From assembly GCF_008727875.1 (NCBI RefSeq), contig NZ_VTWS01000001.1, positions 1,426,001 through 1,490,000 of the forward strand: a DNA stretch of 64,000 nucleotides, in the 5' to 3' direction. This document shows positions 26,253-35,101 of this stretch, one piece after another. This DNA is from Larkinella humicola. Lineage in GTDB: Bacteria > Bacteroidota > Bacteroidia > Cytophagales > Spirosomataceae. How positions within the stretch are numbered: position 1 is the stretch's first letter; each line of letters starts with the position of its first letter. The notes below the pieces were generated by a model. That model had not been told where the DNA came from and searched no databases. It worked only from the letters and a program-made list of their open reading frames with translations. Made by a program: the position numbers and the translations under genes.

Positions 26253-27506
26253 TTAGTTAAAAAGCTCCTCCCCTACGACGTAATTCAGTTCTTCATACGC
26301 ACTGATGCGGTCCGCTTTGAGCCGGTTGAGTTCCTTGGTGCTTTCGTTGTAGGTCTCGATGAGGTCGATAAACTCCAGCAGGGAGATGTTACGTTTCTGA
26401 AAATTGGCAAACAGACCCTGGTTCAACAGCTCAAATTGTTCCGAAAACCGCGACTCGACGGATTGCACCGTTCGCTCGACTTCCTGGACTTTTTGCAAGG
26501 CCGCCAGCACTTCGTTGTTCACCTGCACGGCTTTCTGGTTCTGAATCTGTTTCTGGTAGTCGATCTGGCTCCGGGCGGCTTTGATGGCGCCCTGGTTGCG
26601 GTTCAGAAACGGTAAATCCATCGCCACCGAAACGCCGAGGTAATTCGGAATGTAACTTCCCGCCTGATCATACGTTCCGCCGACCCGCAGGTCTGGCACC
26701 GCCAGTGCTTTTTGCAAGGTGTAATTCAGTTCCGATTGCCGGGTCAGCGACTGGTTGGCAAGCACATCCGGCCGGTTCCGCAGTGCCCGGTTTCGCAGCG
26801 AGTCGACCGGCTGATTGGGGAAGCGGTATTGCTGGAGTTGGGCTTCGTTGACCAATGGAAGAATGGGCTGATCGACTGAAAGTAAGGTTCGTAAAAACTG
26901 CTGGTTTTCGGTCTGGCGAAGCCGGATTTCCAGCCGGTCGTTGTTCAGTTGAAATAGCAGGGCCTTCAGCCGGAGCAGCTCGCGCAACGACACGTTATTT
27001 TTATCAAATTGCTGCTCAAAAGCCGCAACGGTTCCCTGTAAGGTGGTAATTTGACGGTCGTAGCGCGCGAGGGTTTCCTGCTGAAAGTAGAGGTCGAAAA
27101 ACCGGCTTCGGAGTTCAAACCGAAGTGAGCGAAGCAGATCGGCAAATTCGTAGTTGTTCAGCCGGGCCGCTTCCTGAGCCAGCGAAATCCGTTTGTTCCG
27201 TTTCCCGGCGGTATACAGAAGCTGCTGCACCGAAATGATTTTCTGCCCCTGCCGACCCACGTCCAGCACCCGGCTCCGCTCCGTATTGTAGGCGCTCACC
27301 TCCACCGAAGCCGTCGGATTGTCGTACAAACTGGCCTGAATAATGTCCGCCTGTCCGGCTTCGATCCGAAACCGGCCTGCCAGCAGCAACAGATTATTTT
27401 TTAGAAACAGACTGTCGGCCTGCCGTCGGCTGAGCCGCAACGTATCCTGCGCCCGGCCGGTTAGCGACAGCAGGCAGATACTACTAATAACAGCTAAAAA
27501 TCGCAT
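26253..27506 (-). CDS. TolC-family outer-membrane channel
   Basis: A 417-residue outer-membrane efflux protein with a signal peptide (MRFLAVISSICLLSLTGRA). Two long helical-coil repeats cover the rest (about 60-230 and 250-415), with segments such as AGKRNKRISLAQEAARLNNY and GLFANFQKRNISLLEFIDLI. It provides the trans-outer-membrane duct for the adaptor and pump. It is the first gene after the phased operator array at 27552-27617, which ends 46 bases from its ATG, so it is probably the first gene of the metal-induced transcript. Confidence 0.9.
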   Translation of the reverse strand: MRFLAVISSICLLSLTGRAQDTLRLSRRQADSLFLKNNLLLLAGRFRIEAGQADIIQASLYDNPTASVEVSAYNTERSRVLDVGRQGQKIISVQQLLYTAGKRNKRISLAQEAARLNNYEFADLLRSLRFELRSRFFDLYFQQETLARYDRQITTLQGTVAAFEQQFDKNNVSLRELLRLKALLFQLNNDRLEIRLRQTENQQFLRTLLSVDQPILPLVNEAQLQQYRFPNQPVDSLRNRALRNRPDVLANQSLTRQSELNYTLQKALAVPDLRVGGTYDQAGSYIPNYLGVSVAMDLPFLNRNQGAIKAARSQIDYQKQIQNQKAVQVNNEVLAALQKVQEVERTVQSVESRFSEQFELLNQGLFANFQKRNISLLEFIDLIETYNESTKELNRLKADRISAYEELNYVVGEELFN

Positions 27507-27532
27507 TCAATTGGGTTCGCACAATGCTGATG

Positions 27533-27617
27533 CAAGGTTCACCCAAAGAAGTTAGAAGGCTGTTAAAAGCGAATTAGAAAAATGTTAAAGAGCCGTTAAA
27601 AAAAAATTAGAGGCTCA
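27533..27617 (-). promoter_or_regulatory. Six-copy 11-base-phased operator array before tolC
   Basis: On the plus strand TTA motifs start at 27552, 27563, 27574, 27585, 27596 and 27607: TTAGAA, TTAAAA, TTAGAA, TTAAAG, TTAAAA, TTAGAG. Six consecutive 11-base steps are far from chance. Eleven bases from the array toward tolC is GAACCTTG on the minus strand (27533-27540), a weak -7-like box in the same position as in the arrays at 21594 and 21844. A direct-repeat array with one helical turn per unit is typical of OmpR-family response regulators. Confidence 0.75.
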
Positions 27618-28982
27618 AAGATGGGCGATCCGGATAGTGAACTGGCTGCCTTCATTCAGGCGGCTTTCCACCTGAATTCGCCCCTGATGCAGTTCCAGAA
27701 TCCGTTGACAAATGGAGAGCCCGATGCCAAACCCCTCATAGCCAGCAGCATTGGCCGACCGATAAAACGGTTCAAAGATCAGTTCGGTTTCCTCCGGCGA
27801 TAAGCCGATTCCTTCGTCGCGAACACTTACCCAACACAAACGGGCATCCGTACCGAGCCGGACATGGGCGGTATGATTGGCGGAATATTTACAGGCATTG
27901 TCCATTAGGTTCAGCAAAACCCGTTTCAGCAACTCTTCATTCCCCGATACGGTTGTTTCGGTTTCCGATTCGGGCAGGTTGTCGTAATCGAATTCTATGC
28001 GATACTGGGGTTTGGCACTCAGCAGCTCATCCCGGGCCAGCAGCACGACTTCCTCCATCTGCACCGGGGCCAACGGCATCTGGCTGATGTTTTCGAGCGT
28101 TCGGGCCAGAAATAACAGGCTGTTGGTCAGCCCGATAAGCCGATCGGCGTCCGAGAGTAAATTGGTCAAAATGGTTTCGTATTCGTCGGCATTCAACCGG
28201 CGGAGGAGGCCCAGCTGAATTTCGGATTTGAGGGCCGCCAGGGGCGTCCGGAGTTCGTGAGATGCGTGGGAAACGAAGCTGCGCTGTTGCTCGAAAGCCT
28301 GCTCGAGCCGCCCCAGCACGGCGTTGAAGTTGACCGCCAACTGATCGATTTCGTCTTGGCGGTCACCCTCATCGAGCCGTTGCCGGAGGTTCCGGGCGGT
28401 AATGGTCGAAACCTGGGTGTTGATCTCGTCGATGGGCCGCAGCGATTGCCCGGCGAAGAAAATGCCCAAGCCGATGGTCAGACTAATACCGCCCAACAAA
28501 CCCCAGATCAACGTGAACCGGAGGTTTTTCTGTTTGTTCTGCCCAACGCGGTCATTGGCCGACGCGAGCACCACCAGCTTTCGCCCGCCTTCTTCGTATA
28601 AAATCCCGGCCAGTTGGTTGTCATCGCTCCAGGTTTCAACTTCTTTCAACTGCCGAACCTCATCCAGCAGTCCCCGCTGGTAATGAATGATGTGGTCGTC
28701 GACGCTGGAATAGATCAGGCGGTTTCGTTCATCGAACACCAGCACTTTTTCGTCATACAGGGCCGTGAGCGTATTCCGGTCGATGATTTTGAGCAGATTG
28801 TGATCCACTTCGTTAACCTGAATCAAAAACCGGGCGGTGGTGAGTGCCTTGCTTTTCAGGCGGTCATAGAAATCATCGCGGCTGTAGGTGGCGGTGGTTA
28901 CGTAAATAATGACCGAAAAGGCCAGCAAAATGGTGGCAACGATGAGCGAAAACTGAAGCGCGATCCGGTTTCTGATCTTCAT
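27615..28982 (-). CDS. Sensor histidine kinase (metal-efflux type)
   Basis: A 455-residue membrane histidine kinase. Transmembrane segments lie at about 10-30 and 158-180, flanking a periplasmic sensing region of about 125 residues. A HAMP linker (about 180-232) leads to HisKA with phospho-acceptor H242 in SHASHELRTPLAALKSEIQ, and to an HATPase_c domain (about 350-455: NLMDNACKYSANH, VRDEGIGLSPEE, GFGIGLSICQ). The pairing with the OmpR-type regulator (4 bases upstream) and the adjacent CBA efflux genes points to a CzcS/CusS-like role. The sensed metal is unknown. Confidence 0.93.
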   Translation of the reverse strand: MKIRNRIALQFSLIVATILLAFSVIIYVTTATYSRDDFYDRLKSKALTTARFLIQVNEVDHNLLKIIDRNTLTALYDEKVLVFDERNRLIYSSVDDHIIHYQRGLLDEVRQLKEVETWSDDNQLAGILYEEGGRKLVVLASANDRVGQNKQKNLRFTLIWGLLGGISLTIGLGIFFAGQSLRPIDEINTQVSTITARNLRQRLDEGDRQDEIDQLAVNFNAVLGRLEQAFEQQRSFVSHASHELRTPLAALKSEIQLGLLRRLNADEYETILTNLLSDADRLIGLTNSLLFLARTLENISQMPLAPVQMEEVVLLARDELLSAKPQYRIEFDYDNLPESETETTVSGNEELLKRVLLNLMDNACKYSANHTAHVRLGTDARLCWVSVRDEGIGLSPEETELIFEPFYRSANAAGYEGFGIGLSICQRILELHQGRIQVESRLNEGSQFTIRIAHL

Positions 28983-28986
28983 CTGC

Positions 28987-29673
28987 TTACTCCACTTTTA
29001 AAACGTAACCCATACCGGCGCGGGTGTGAATCAGTTTCGGCTCAAAATCCCGATCCATTTTTTTGCGTAAGTAATTGATATACACCTCCACGACATTCGT
29101 ACCGGGATCAAAGTTGAGACTCCAGACTTTTTCGGCCAGATCCATTTTGGAAACGACCCGGCCCCGGTTGCGGACGAGGTATTCGAGCAGAGCAAACTCC
29201 CGGGCGGTTAAGTCGATGGGGGTGTTGCCGCGTTTGACTTGTTTCGTGGATAGATTGATTTCCAGATTCGCGATGCGCAACACCTCATCGGCGACACTTT
29301 TATCGATCAAATCCGCCCGCCGGAAACAGGTTGCCACCCGGGCATTCAACTCCCTGAAATCGAAGGGTTTTACCAGGTAATCGTCGGCTCCGCGTTCCAG
29401 TCCTTCCACTTTATCTTCAATTTCGCCCAGGGCTGTGAGCATGATGATCGGCAGATGCGGTTTTTCGGCCCGGACATTCCGGCAGATTTCGTATCCGTTC
29501 AGTCCCGGCAGGTTAATATCCAGAATGATCAGATCGAACGGTTGCCGCAACGCCAGATCTCGCCCGTTGTACCCTTCGTAAGCCACCTCGGTCTGGTATC
29601 CCTCTTCCATCAGACCCCGGCTGATGTTTTGGGCAATCCGGCGGTCATCTTCAACGATCAGAATAGTTTTCAT
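28987..29673 (-). CDS. OmpR-family response regulator (metal-efflux type)
   Basis: A 228-residue response regulator. The receiver has D9-D10, phospho-acceptor D52 (IILDINLPGLNGY), the T/S in MLTALGE and K in YLVKPFDF. The winged-helix DNA-binding domain (about 130-228) ends in ...FEPKLIHTRAGMGYVLKVE. Its partner kinase starts 4 bases downstream of its stop. It should bind the 11-base-phased arrays described here; that is inference. A pair of TTCTAA motifs 11 bases apart upstream (29743 and 29754) may mean autoregulation. Confidence 0.94.
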   Translation of the reverse strand: MKTILIVEDDRRIAQNISRGLMEEGYQTEVAYEGYNGRDLALRQPFDLIILDINLPGLNGYEICRNVRAEKPHLPIIMLTALGEIEDKVEGLERGADDYLVKPFDFRELNARVATCFRRADLIDKSVADEVLRIANLEINLSTKQVKRGNTPIDLTAREFALLEYLVRNRGRVVSKMDLAEKVWSLNFDPGTNVVEVYINYLRKKMDRDFEPKLIHTRAGMGYVLKVE

Positions 29674-29742
29674 ACGACTTCGAAATCAGGACAAATACTG
29701 ACTAAACAACACAACCTGCCCGGACGGTTCTTGAAATCCAAA

Positions 29743-29759
29743 TTCTAAGGGTATTCTAA
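29743..29759. promoter_or_regulatory. Candidate autoregulatory site of the response regulator
   Basis: TTCTAA occurs at 29743-29748 and 29754-29759, 11 bases apart, the reverse complement of the TTAGAA units in the other arrays. It lies 70-86 bases upstream of the regulator's ATG, in the 280-base gap to the divergent isomerase gene. Only two copies, so weaker evidence. Confidence 0.4.
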
Positions 29760-29952
29760 TGCGGCCTCCCTGCCCGACGGCTCCCGCATCTCAGTGACTT
29801 TAAAGTCCAGCCTGTCGGTTCTGCCGGTTTATTGGTCGGTGTTTCCGGCTCACTCGTCTATTTCTCTTGTACATTCACCTGAAAAAGTATTACTTTGACT
29901 ATTTAGTAACGTGACCATTTCGCCATTCAATCAAATCTACCGACTTAAAACG

Positions 29953-30990
29953 ATGGAAAACCAACCCACTCGCCGTCAGTTTCTGGGTGCCACAGCCGCT
30001 TTGGTTTCCAGTGCCCTGCTTGCTCCTCCAAAACTGTTTGGCGCACCGGCCCTGATCCGCAATCTAAACAAACCCAACTCCCTGATCAATGGCGTACAGG
30101 TCGGGGTCATTACGTATTCGTACCGGGATATGCCCGACCAAAGTGCCGAAGCCACCCTGCAATACGTTCTGGATAGTGGCATCAGCGCCATCGAGTTGAT
30201 GGGTGGGCCGGCCGAGTCATTTGCGGGCGCTCCCAAAAATACGGTCGATATGCGGACGATTTTCCCATTGATGCGGAAACGGCGCGAAAACCAGACCCTC
30301 ACCGATGACGAACAGAAAACGCTGGCGGATGCAGATGCTAAAATGAAAGCGTACCGGGCGGAAGTGGCCAAATGGCGGCTCTCGGTTCCGATGAGCAAGT
30401 TTGAGCAGGTCCGCAAGATGTACAACGCGGCCGGTGTTACCATCTACGGATTCAAGCCCGACGCATTCGGCATGCAGAACACCGACGCTGACATCGACTA
30501 TGGCATGCGGGCGGCCAAAGCACTGGGGGCCAATCAGGTTACGCTCGAACACCCGGCCAACGATGCGCATACGCTTAAACTGGGGCAAATGGCCGAGAAA
30601 CACGGTTTACGGGTTGGCTACCACGGCCACGAGCAGCAAACGCCCACGTTTTGGGACACCGCGCTCGCCCAATCACCGGGCAATGCCATGAACTTCGATC
30701 TGGGTCACTACCTGGCCGCCGGTCAGCCCGACCCGCTGGGCTTAATCCGGCAGAAACACACCCGGATTTCCAGTATGCACATTAAAGACCGCCAACTACC
30801 GGCGAATGGAAAAGGTAATTTGCCCTGGGGTCAGGGTGATACGCCCTTGCTGCCGGTTTTGAAACTGATGCGCGAGCAGAAATATACATTCCCGGCCACG
30901 GTCGAACTGGAGTATAAAATTCCGGAAGGCTCCAATGCCGTCGCCGAAGTGAAAAAATGCATGGACTTTTGCCGCAATGCGCTGAGCTAA
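29953..30990 (+). CDS. Tat-exported sugar phosphate isomerase/epimerase-like protein
   Basis: A 345-residue TIM-barrel protein of the xylose-isomerase-like superfamily (AP-endonuclease 2 fold). The N-terminus has a twin-arginine signal (TRRQFLGATAAL, RR at residues 7-8 of the ATG 29953 product). Metal-binding barrel motifs include GISAIELMGGPAES, ITLEHPAN-type strands, GYHGHE and NFDLGHYLAAG, and a late VELEYK. It should act on a sugar or cyclitol outside the cytoplasm. It is convergent with a second member of the same fold; repeat family C separates the two. The upstream GTG would add 14 residues and hide the signal, so ATG 29953 is preferred. Confidence 0.85.
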   Translation: MENQPTRRQFLGATAALVSSALLAPPKLFGAPALIRNLNKPNSLINGVQVGVITYSYRDMPDQSAEATLQYVLDSGISAIELMGGPAESFAGAPKNTVDMRTIFPLMRKRRENQTLTDDEQKTLADADAKMKAYRAEVAKWRLSVPMSKFEQVRKMYNAAGVTIYGFKPDAFGMQNTDADIDYGMRAAKALGANQVTLEHPANDAHTLKLGQMAEKHGLRVGYHGHEQQTPTFWDTALAQSPGNAMNFDLGHYLAAGQPDPLGLIRQKHTRISSMHIKDRQLPANGKGNLPWGQGDTPLLPVLKLMREQKYTFPATVELEYKIPEGSNAVAEVKKCMDFCRNALS

Positions 30991-31004
30991 AAAACTTTAA
31001 AAGA

Positions 31005-31103
31005 GGGAATGATAAATATCAAATGATGAATATTAAATATAAAAATGCCGGAGTTGCAATCACTTTAACATTTTACATTCATCCTTTATTATTTAGCATT
31101 CCC
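31005..31103. repeat. Inverted repeat between convergent isomerase genes, family C (2)
   Basis: GGGAATGATAAATA (31005-31018) is inverted at 31090-31103 with one mismatch, with more partial matching inside. Its distal arm ends 2 bases before the convergent gene's stop codon. It shares AATG/TAAAT wording with 14696-14778. Confidence 0.75.
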
Positions 31104-31105
31104 TT

Positions 31106-32062
31106 TCACCCCAATCCCGCCGATTTCAGCATGCCCCGCAGCGTCTGTAAATCCGTCTGCATAGCCTGATAGATTTTCTCGCGGGGAATTGTGATGGCGC
31201 GTTTGCCCTGATCGGCACCGCCCAGCGGGTACTCCAGGTGCAGCGAAATCGGAACGCGGACGTTCAGTTTCTTCAGTAGGGCAAAATAAGCCGGAAAATC
31301 GACCATACCCTGTCCCAGCCGTACACTTTCCGCTTTCCATTTTCCTTCCTTTTTCTCCCAGATCACGTCCTTGATGGCGATAAACCGGATGTGTGGGGCA
31401 ATCATCCGTGCGCCCGTTGACCAGGACGTCCCGCCCTCTACCGTTGCATGCCGAATGTCATACTGACTGCCCATATGGGGGCTATTGATTTCATTGAGAA
31501 CCGTGGCCAGATCCCAGGTGGCCGAACCGAAGTTGGTTCCGGCGTGGTTTTGATACGCTCCTGCCAGATTCAGTTGCTGGTTTAGCTTTGCCAGTTCGCC
31601 AAGTTGCTTTTGGTAGTTCGTCAACACCGCCTGAATGGGTTGGTCGGTTGGATACGCCAGCCAACCCGTGCGGTAATACCGGATGCCCTGCTTGCTGGCG
31701 GTTTCCAGCACCGTTCGGGCCGTCTCATCAACTTTGGTAATGGCAGTCGTAATCGTAGACACGTTCAGGTTCCGCTTTTTCAGGATGTCGACTGCTTTCG
31801 GCAAATCGGTTTGCACCCGGGCCGGTTCAACGTGTCCATCGGGCCGAACCGTCAGGTCGACGCCGTCAAAACCGAGATCGGACGCAACCGTCGCCAGTTC
31901 GGTATAATCCAGGAAATGAAGGAGTTTCGAGAAAATATGGATGCTATAGGGAGCAGCATCGGCCGGTGCCTGCGAAACCGCCCTGGTTTCAGCCGCCGAA
32001 CCAGCCAGACTGGTCGCCAGCAACCCTTTTAACATAGCACGACGTTGAAGCAGAAGCGGCAT
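31106..32062 (-). CDS. Exported sugar phosphate isomerase/epimerase-like protein (second)
   Basis: A 318-residue TIM-barrel protein of the same superfamily as 29953-30990. The N-terminus MPLLLQRRAMLKGLLATSLA has an RR and a hydrophobic stretch, so Tat export is likely. Barrel motifs are YTELATVASDLGFDGVDLTV, TITTAITKVDE, YQNHAGTNFG and SLHLEYPLGG. Function and substrate are not fixed by sequence. A small two-TM protein gene lies 82 bases upstream on the same strand and may share its message. The pair of secreted isomerase-like genes in opposite orientation is unusual. Confidence 0.82.
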   Translation of the reverse strand: MPLLLQRRAMLKGLLATSLAGSAAETRAVSQAPADAAPYSIHIFSKLLHFLDYTELATVASDLGFDGVDLTVRPDGHVEPARVQTDLPKAVDILKKRNLNVSTITTAITKVDETARTVLETASKQGIRYYRTGWLAYPTDQPIQAVLTNYQKQLGELAKLNQQLNLAGAYQNHAGTNFGSATWDLATVLNEINSPHMGSQYDIRHATVEGGTSWSTGARMIAPHIRFIAIKDVIWEKKEGKWKAESVRLGQGMVDFPAYFALLKKLNVRVPISLHLEYPLGGADQGKRAITIPREKIYQAMQTDLQTLRGMLKSAGLG

Positions 32063-32144
32063 AGCATTAGGGAATAAGTATGCCGATAAGGATTTTTAGG
32101 TGCTGATCTACTCAGTGACCATGACGCAGAATGATACCCATCCC

Positions 32145-32321
32145 CTACTCCGCCTGCTTCGCTTTTACGATCAATACAAACAGCACCGCTACCGCCGGAA
32201 CCGTTAAACCGCCCGCGATCAGGGCCTGGCGGTTGGTGCTGAAGCCATCCGCAATGCCCGAATACAGGTTGATCATAATCGCAATAAAGAGGAGGGCAGT
32301 TAAAATAGGTAAGACTTTCAT
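32145..32321 (-). CDS. Small membrane protein, 58 residues
   Basis: A frame starting ATG 32321 and ending TAG 32145. Two hydrophobic segments (about 4-20 and 34-53) are joined by SGIADGFSTNRQ, and it ends KAKQAE. The length and the 2-TM profile suggest a real small inner-membrane protein. It is upstream of the second isomerase gene on the same strand, 82 bases away. No known family; identity is uncertain. Confidence 0.65.
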   Translation of the reverse strand: MKVLPILTALLFIAIMINLYSGIADGFSTNRQALIAGGLTVPAVAVLFVLIVKAKQAE

Positions 32322-32588
32322 GGCTTTCTGTATACTTTAGTGTTAGCATGTTGACAGATTCGGTTACTATATGACGGAGCGATGTGCCACTTGTCACACC
32401 GCGAAGGGTAAAAAAACTTCGGCCGCTGACCCCGGCTGTCTGGTTATTGGCCTGCTCCTTTTCGGCCAGACGGGTTTGTAAAACCGGTGGCCTATTCGTG
32501 ACAAAGTGTTTGTAAAAATCGGTATGTTTGCCAGTCCAAATGAGGGACGGTTTTACGCGTTCTTCCTGCTTCTTTAATCTGGTAACTC
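32322..32588. other. Divergent spacer with a -7-like box
   Basis: The gap between the small membrane protein and the alpha/beta-hydrolase holds TATGTTTG (32523-32530, a perfect TAnnTTTG) on the plus strand, but I found no good -33 TTG at the right distance. Nothing else is evident. Confidence 0.4.
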
Positions 32589-33578
32589 ATGCTGATGCTG
32601 CGCCGAATCGGGCTGGTTTTGCTCGTCCTGTTTATTCTGCTGAATATCGTTTCGGCTTTTCATGCTTCCCGCTTTACGTATTTTTACGACAACCCAGACC
32701 AAACACCGGCACGAAAAGCGGAGGACTACTCGACCAGCGAACTCATCCAGGCGGCTTTTTTTGGCCTGAAACTGAAGAAATCGGTCGTCAGCGATACCCC
32801 AAAAATCCCCTACGAAACCATTCGGCTCACCAACGAATACGGTCAGAAACTGGAAGGCTGGTACATTCCGGCAGAACAGGCCAAAGGCACGGTGATTCTG
32901 TGCCACGGCCATGCGTCGAACAAATCGAAAATCCTGTGCGAAGCGGACTATTTTCACGCCCTGGGCTACAACACCCTCTCGTTCGACTTCCGGGCGCACG
33001 GCAATTCCGGGGGCAACATTTGCACCATCGGTTTTCGCGAAACCAACGATTTGAAAGCCGCTTATGATTTTGTGGCAAAGGGAAATGAGAAAAACATCAT
33101 CCTCTGGGGCGTGTCGATGGGAGCCGCTACGATTCTGAAAGCCATTCCCGAACACGGATTGAAACCGACGCGGGTCATTCTGGAATGTCCGTTTGCCTCA
33201 CTCTATGACGCCATTCAGGGTCGCCTTCGGTCGATGCACCTGCCAGCCCATCCGGTGTCAGAATTGCTGGCATTGTGGGGCGGCATGCAGCGCAGCATGT
33301 GGGTGTTTGGCTACCGGCCCTCGGAGTCGGCCAAACAGCTCACGATGCCGGTTTTGCTCAACTGGGGCGCGAAAGACCCCCGGGTGCTTCGACACGAGAC
33401 CGACGCCATTTTTGAGAATTTAGGTACTCGCCGGAAACAGTTGGTGGTTTTCGAGAAGTCGGCCCACCAGTCGTTTTGCACCGTCGAAAACGCGAAGTGG
33501 CAGGCCAGCATCAACCGTTTTTTGCAAACCAGTCCTAAACCGGCCCGTCAACCGGCGACCGAACTTCAAGCCCGGTGA
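32589..33578 (+). CDS. Membrane-anchored alpha/beta-hydrolase
   Basis: A 329-residue protein with an N-terminal hydrophobic anchor (about 7-25) and an alpha/beta-hydrolase domain. The oxyanion loop is ILCHGHASNKSK, a GHASN version, the nucleophile elbow is WGVSMGAA, the Asp is likely in NWGAKDPRV and the His in EKSAHQSF. It resembles the BAAT/dienelactone-like YqkD-type hydrolases. Substrate unknown. Residues LSFDFRAHGNSGG are family-typical. It stands alone, divergent from the small membrane protein. Confidence 0.83.
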   Translation: MLMLRRIGLVLLVLFILLNIVSAFHASRFTYFYDNPDQTPARKAEDYSTSELIQAAFFGLKLKKSVVSDTPKIPYETIRLTNEYGQKLEGWYIPAEQAKGTVILCHGHASNKSKILCEADYFHALGYNTLSFDFRAHGNSGGNICTIGFRETNDLKAAYDFVAKGNEKNIILWGVSMGAATILKAIPEHGLKPTRVILECPFASLYDAIQGRLRSMHLPAHPVSELLALWGGMQRSMWVFGYRPSESAKQLTMPVLLNWGAKDPRVLRHETDAIFENLGTRRKQLVVFEKSAHQSFCTVENAKWQASINRFLQTSPKPARQPATELQAR

Positions 33579-33672
33579 GGTGGTTTATGCCCGAATAAAT
33601 CACGATAAATAACCCAAACAAAGCCGTTGATCAGTCGGTTGATACAGGATTACTTGCTAATTCTTCTCAACG

Positions 33673-35001
33673 ATGAACAACCGAATTATTCTTTTTACAC
33701 ACACCTTACTGCTGACCGGTCTGCTGCTGTCGTGCGGCCAAAGCAAAAAGACGGAGAGCGACGAAACCACTGCTACGGCAACGGAAGAAACCGAAACTGC
33801 CCAGGCACCTGATTTGCCGGAACCTTCCGAATCATCCAAGCATTTCAGCAACGTGATCGGCTGGAAAGACGGCCAGATGCCCAAGGCCCCTGACGGTTTT
33901 GTGGTCACCGAATACGCCCGCGACCTGAAAAACCCGCGCCGGACTTACGTGTTGCCCAACGGCGACGTGCTGGTAGTCGAATCCCAAACCGAAAAGAAAG
34001 GCGTGGTGAAGAAGGTGGTGGCCGCCGTCAGTGGACAAGCGAAAGCCGGTGCCGTTGGTGAAAGTGCCAACCGCATTACGCTCCTTCGCGACGCCAATAA
34101 AGACGGTAAACCGGAAATTCGCGAAACCTTTCTGGAGGACCTGAATCAACCGTTTGGGGTTGTGCTGATCGGCAACACGCTGTATGTCGCCAATACCGAC
34201 GGCGTTCTCAAATTTCCGTATCAGCCGGGCCAGACCAAAATAACCGCCAAAGGAACGCCGATTCTGCCGCTGCCCGCCGGGGGTTACAACAACCACTGGA
34301 CGCGCAACCTGCTTGCCAATGCCGACGGTTCCAAAATCTACGTTTCGGTGGGATCGGGCAGCAATGTGGGCGAAAACGGCATGGAGCATGAAGTGAAACG
34401 GGCGGCCATTCTGGAAATCAACCCCGATGGGTCGGGTGAGCGGATTTACGCCAGCGGACTGCGGAATCCGGTGGGCATGGACTGGGCGCCCGGTACGAAC
34501 ACGCTGTGGACGGCCGTGAACGAACGCGACGAACTGGGTGATGAACTCGTGCCCGACTACATTACCAGCGTTAAAGAAGGCGCATTCTACGGCTGGCCTT
34601 ACTCCTATTTTGGTCAGAACGAAGACCCGCGCCGGAAAGGCGAACGGCCCGATCTGGTCAAGAAAGCGATCGTTCCCGATGTGGCCGTAGGCTCGCACAC
34701 GGCATCGCTGGGGCTGGCGTTTTATGACAAAACCGCTTTCCCGGAGAAATACCGCAACGGCGCTTTTGTGGGTCAGCACGGTTCCTGGAACCGGTCGGCT
34801 TTTTCGGGCTACAAAGTCCTTTTTGTTCCCTTTCAGAACGGAAAACCGAGTGGAAAACCGGAGGATTTTCTGACTGGTTTTATTGCCAACGACAAGGACG
34901 TGTTTGGTCGTCCGGTTGGTTTGTCGGTTTTACCCGACGGTTCGCTGCTCGTAGCCGATGATGCCGGCAACCGGATCTGGCGGATCAGTGCAACTCGCTG
35001 A
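33673..35001 (+). CDS. Lipoprotein L-sorbosone dehydrogenase-like protein
   Basis: A 442-residue PQQ-type propeller protein with a lipobox (LLLSC, C17 from the ATG) followed by a Glu/Thr-rich linker. Conserved blocks are GFVVTEYARDLKNPR, NRITLLRDANKDGK, NHWTRNLLANADGSKIYVSVG, YASGLRNPVGMDWAPG and GQHGSWNRS. It is close to the L-sorbosone dehydrogenase group and expected to oxidise an aldehyde sugar in the periplasm. A second such enzyme is encoded at 16944. No PQQ synthesis genes here. It is followed by a perfect hairpin. Confidence 0.9.
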   Translation: MNNRIILFTHTLLLTGLLLSCGQSKKTESDETTATATEETETAQAPDLPEPSESSKHFSNVIGWKDGQMPKAPDGFVVTEYARDLKNPRRTYVLPNGDVLVVESQTEKKGVVKKVVAAVSGQAKAGAVGESANRITLLRDANKDGKPEIRETFLEDLNQPFGVVLIGNTLYVANTDGVLKFPYQPGQTKITAKGTPILPLPAGGYNNHWTRNLLANADGSKIYVSVGSGSNVGENGMEHEVKRAAILEINPDGSGERIYASGLRNPVGMDWAPGTNTLWTAVNERDELGDELVPDYITSVKEGAFYGWPYSYFGQNEDPRRKGERPDLVKKAIVPDVAVGSHTASLGLAFYDKTAFPEKYRNGAFVGQHGSWNRSAFSGYKVLFVPFQNGKPSGKPEDFLTGFIANDKDVFGRPVGLSVLPDGSLLVADDAGNRIWRISATR

Positions 35002-35101
35002 TCTGAGGTAATTTCACTCTTTTGTTCTTGATTGGTATAAATGCGATCATCATTGGGATAATTCCAATAGCATTCTTCGATTGATAGCACTACGTTTGCG
35101 A

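Noticed and set aside
32523-32530. TATGTTTG as a confident promoter for the alpha/beta-hydrolase
   Set aside because: The -7 box is perfect but no TTG lies 17-23 bases upstream; kept only as a note.
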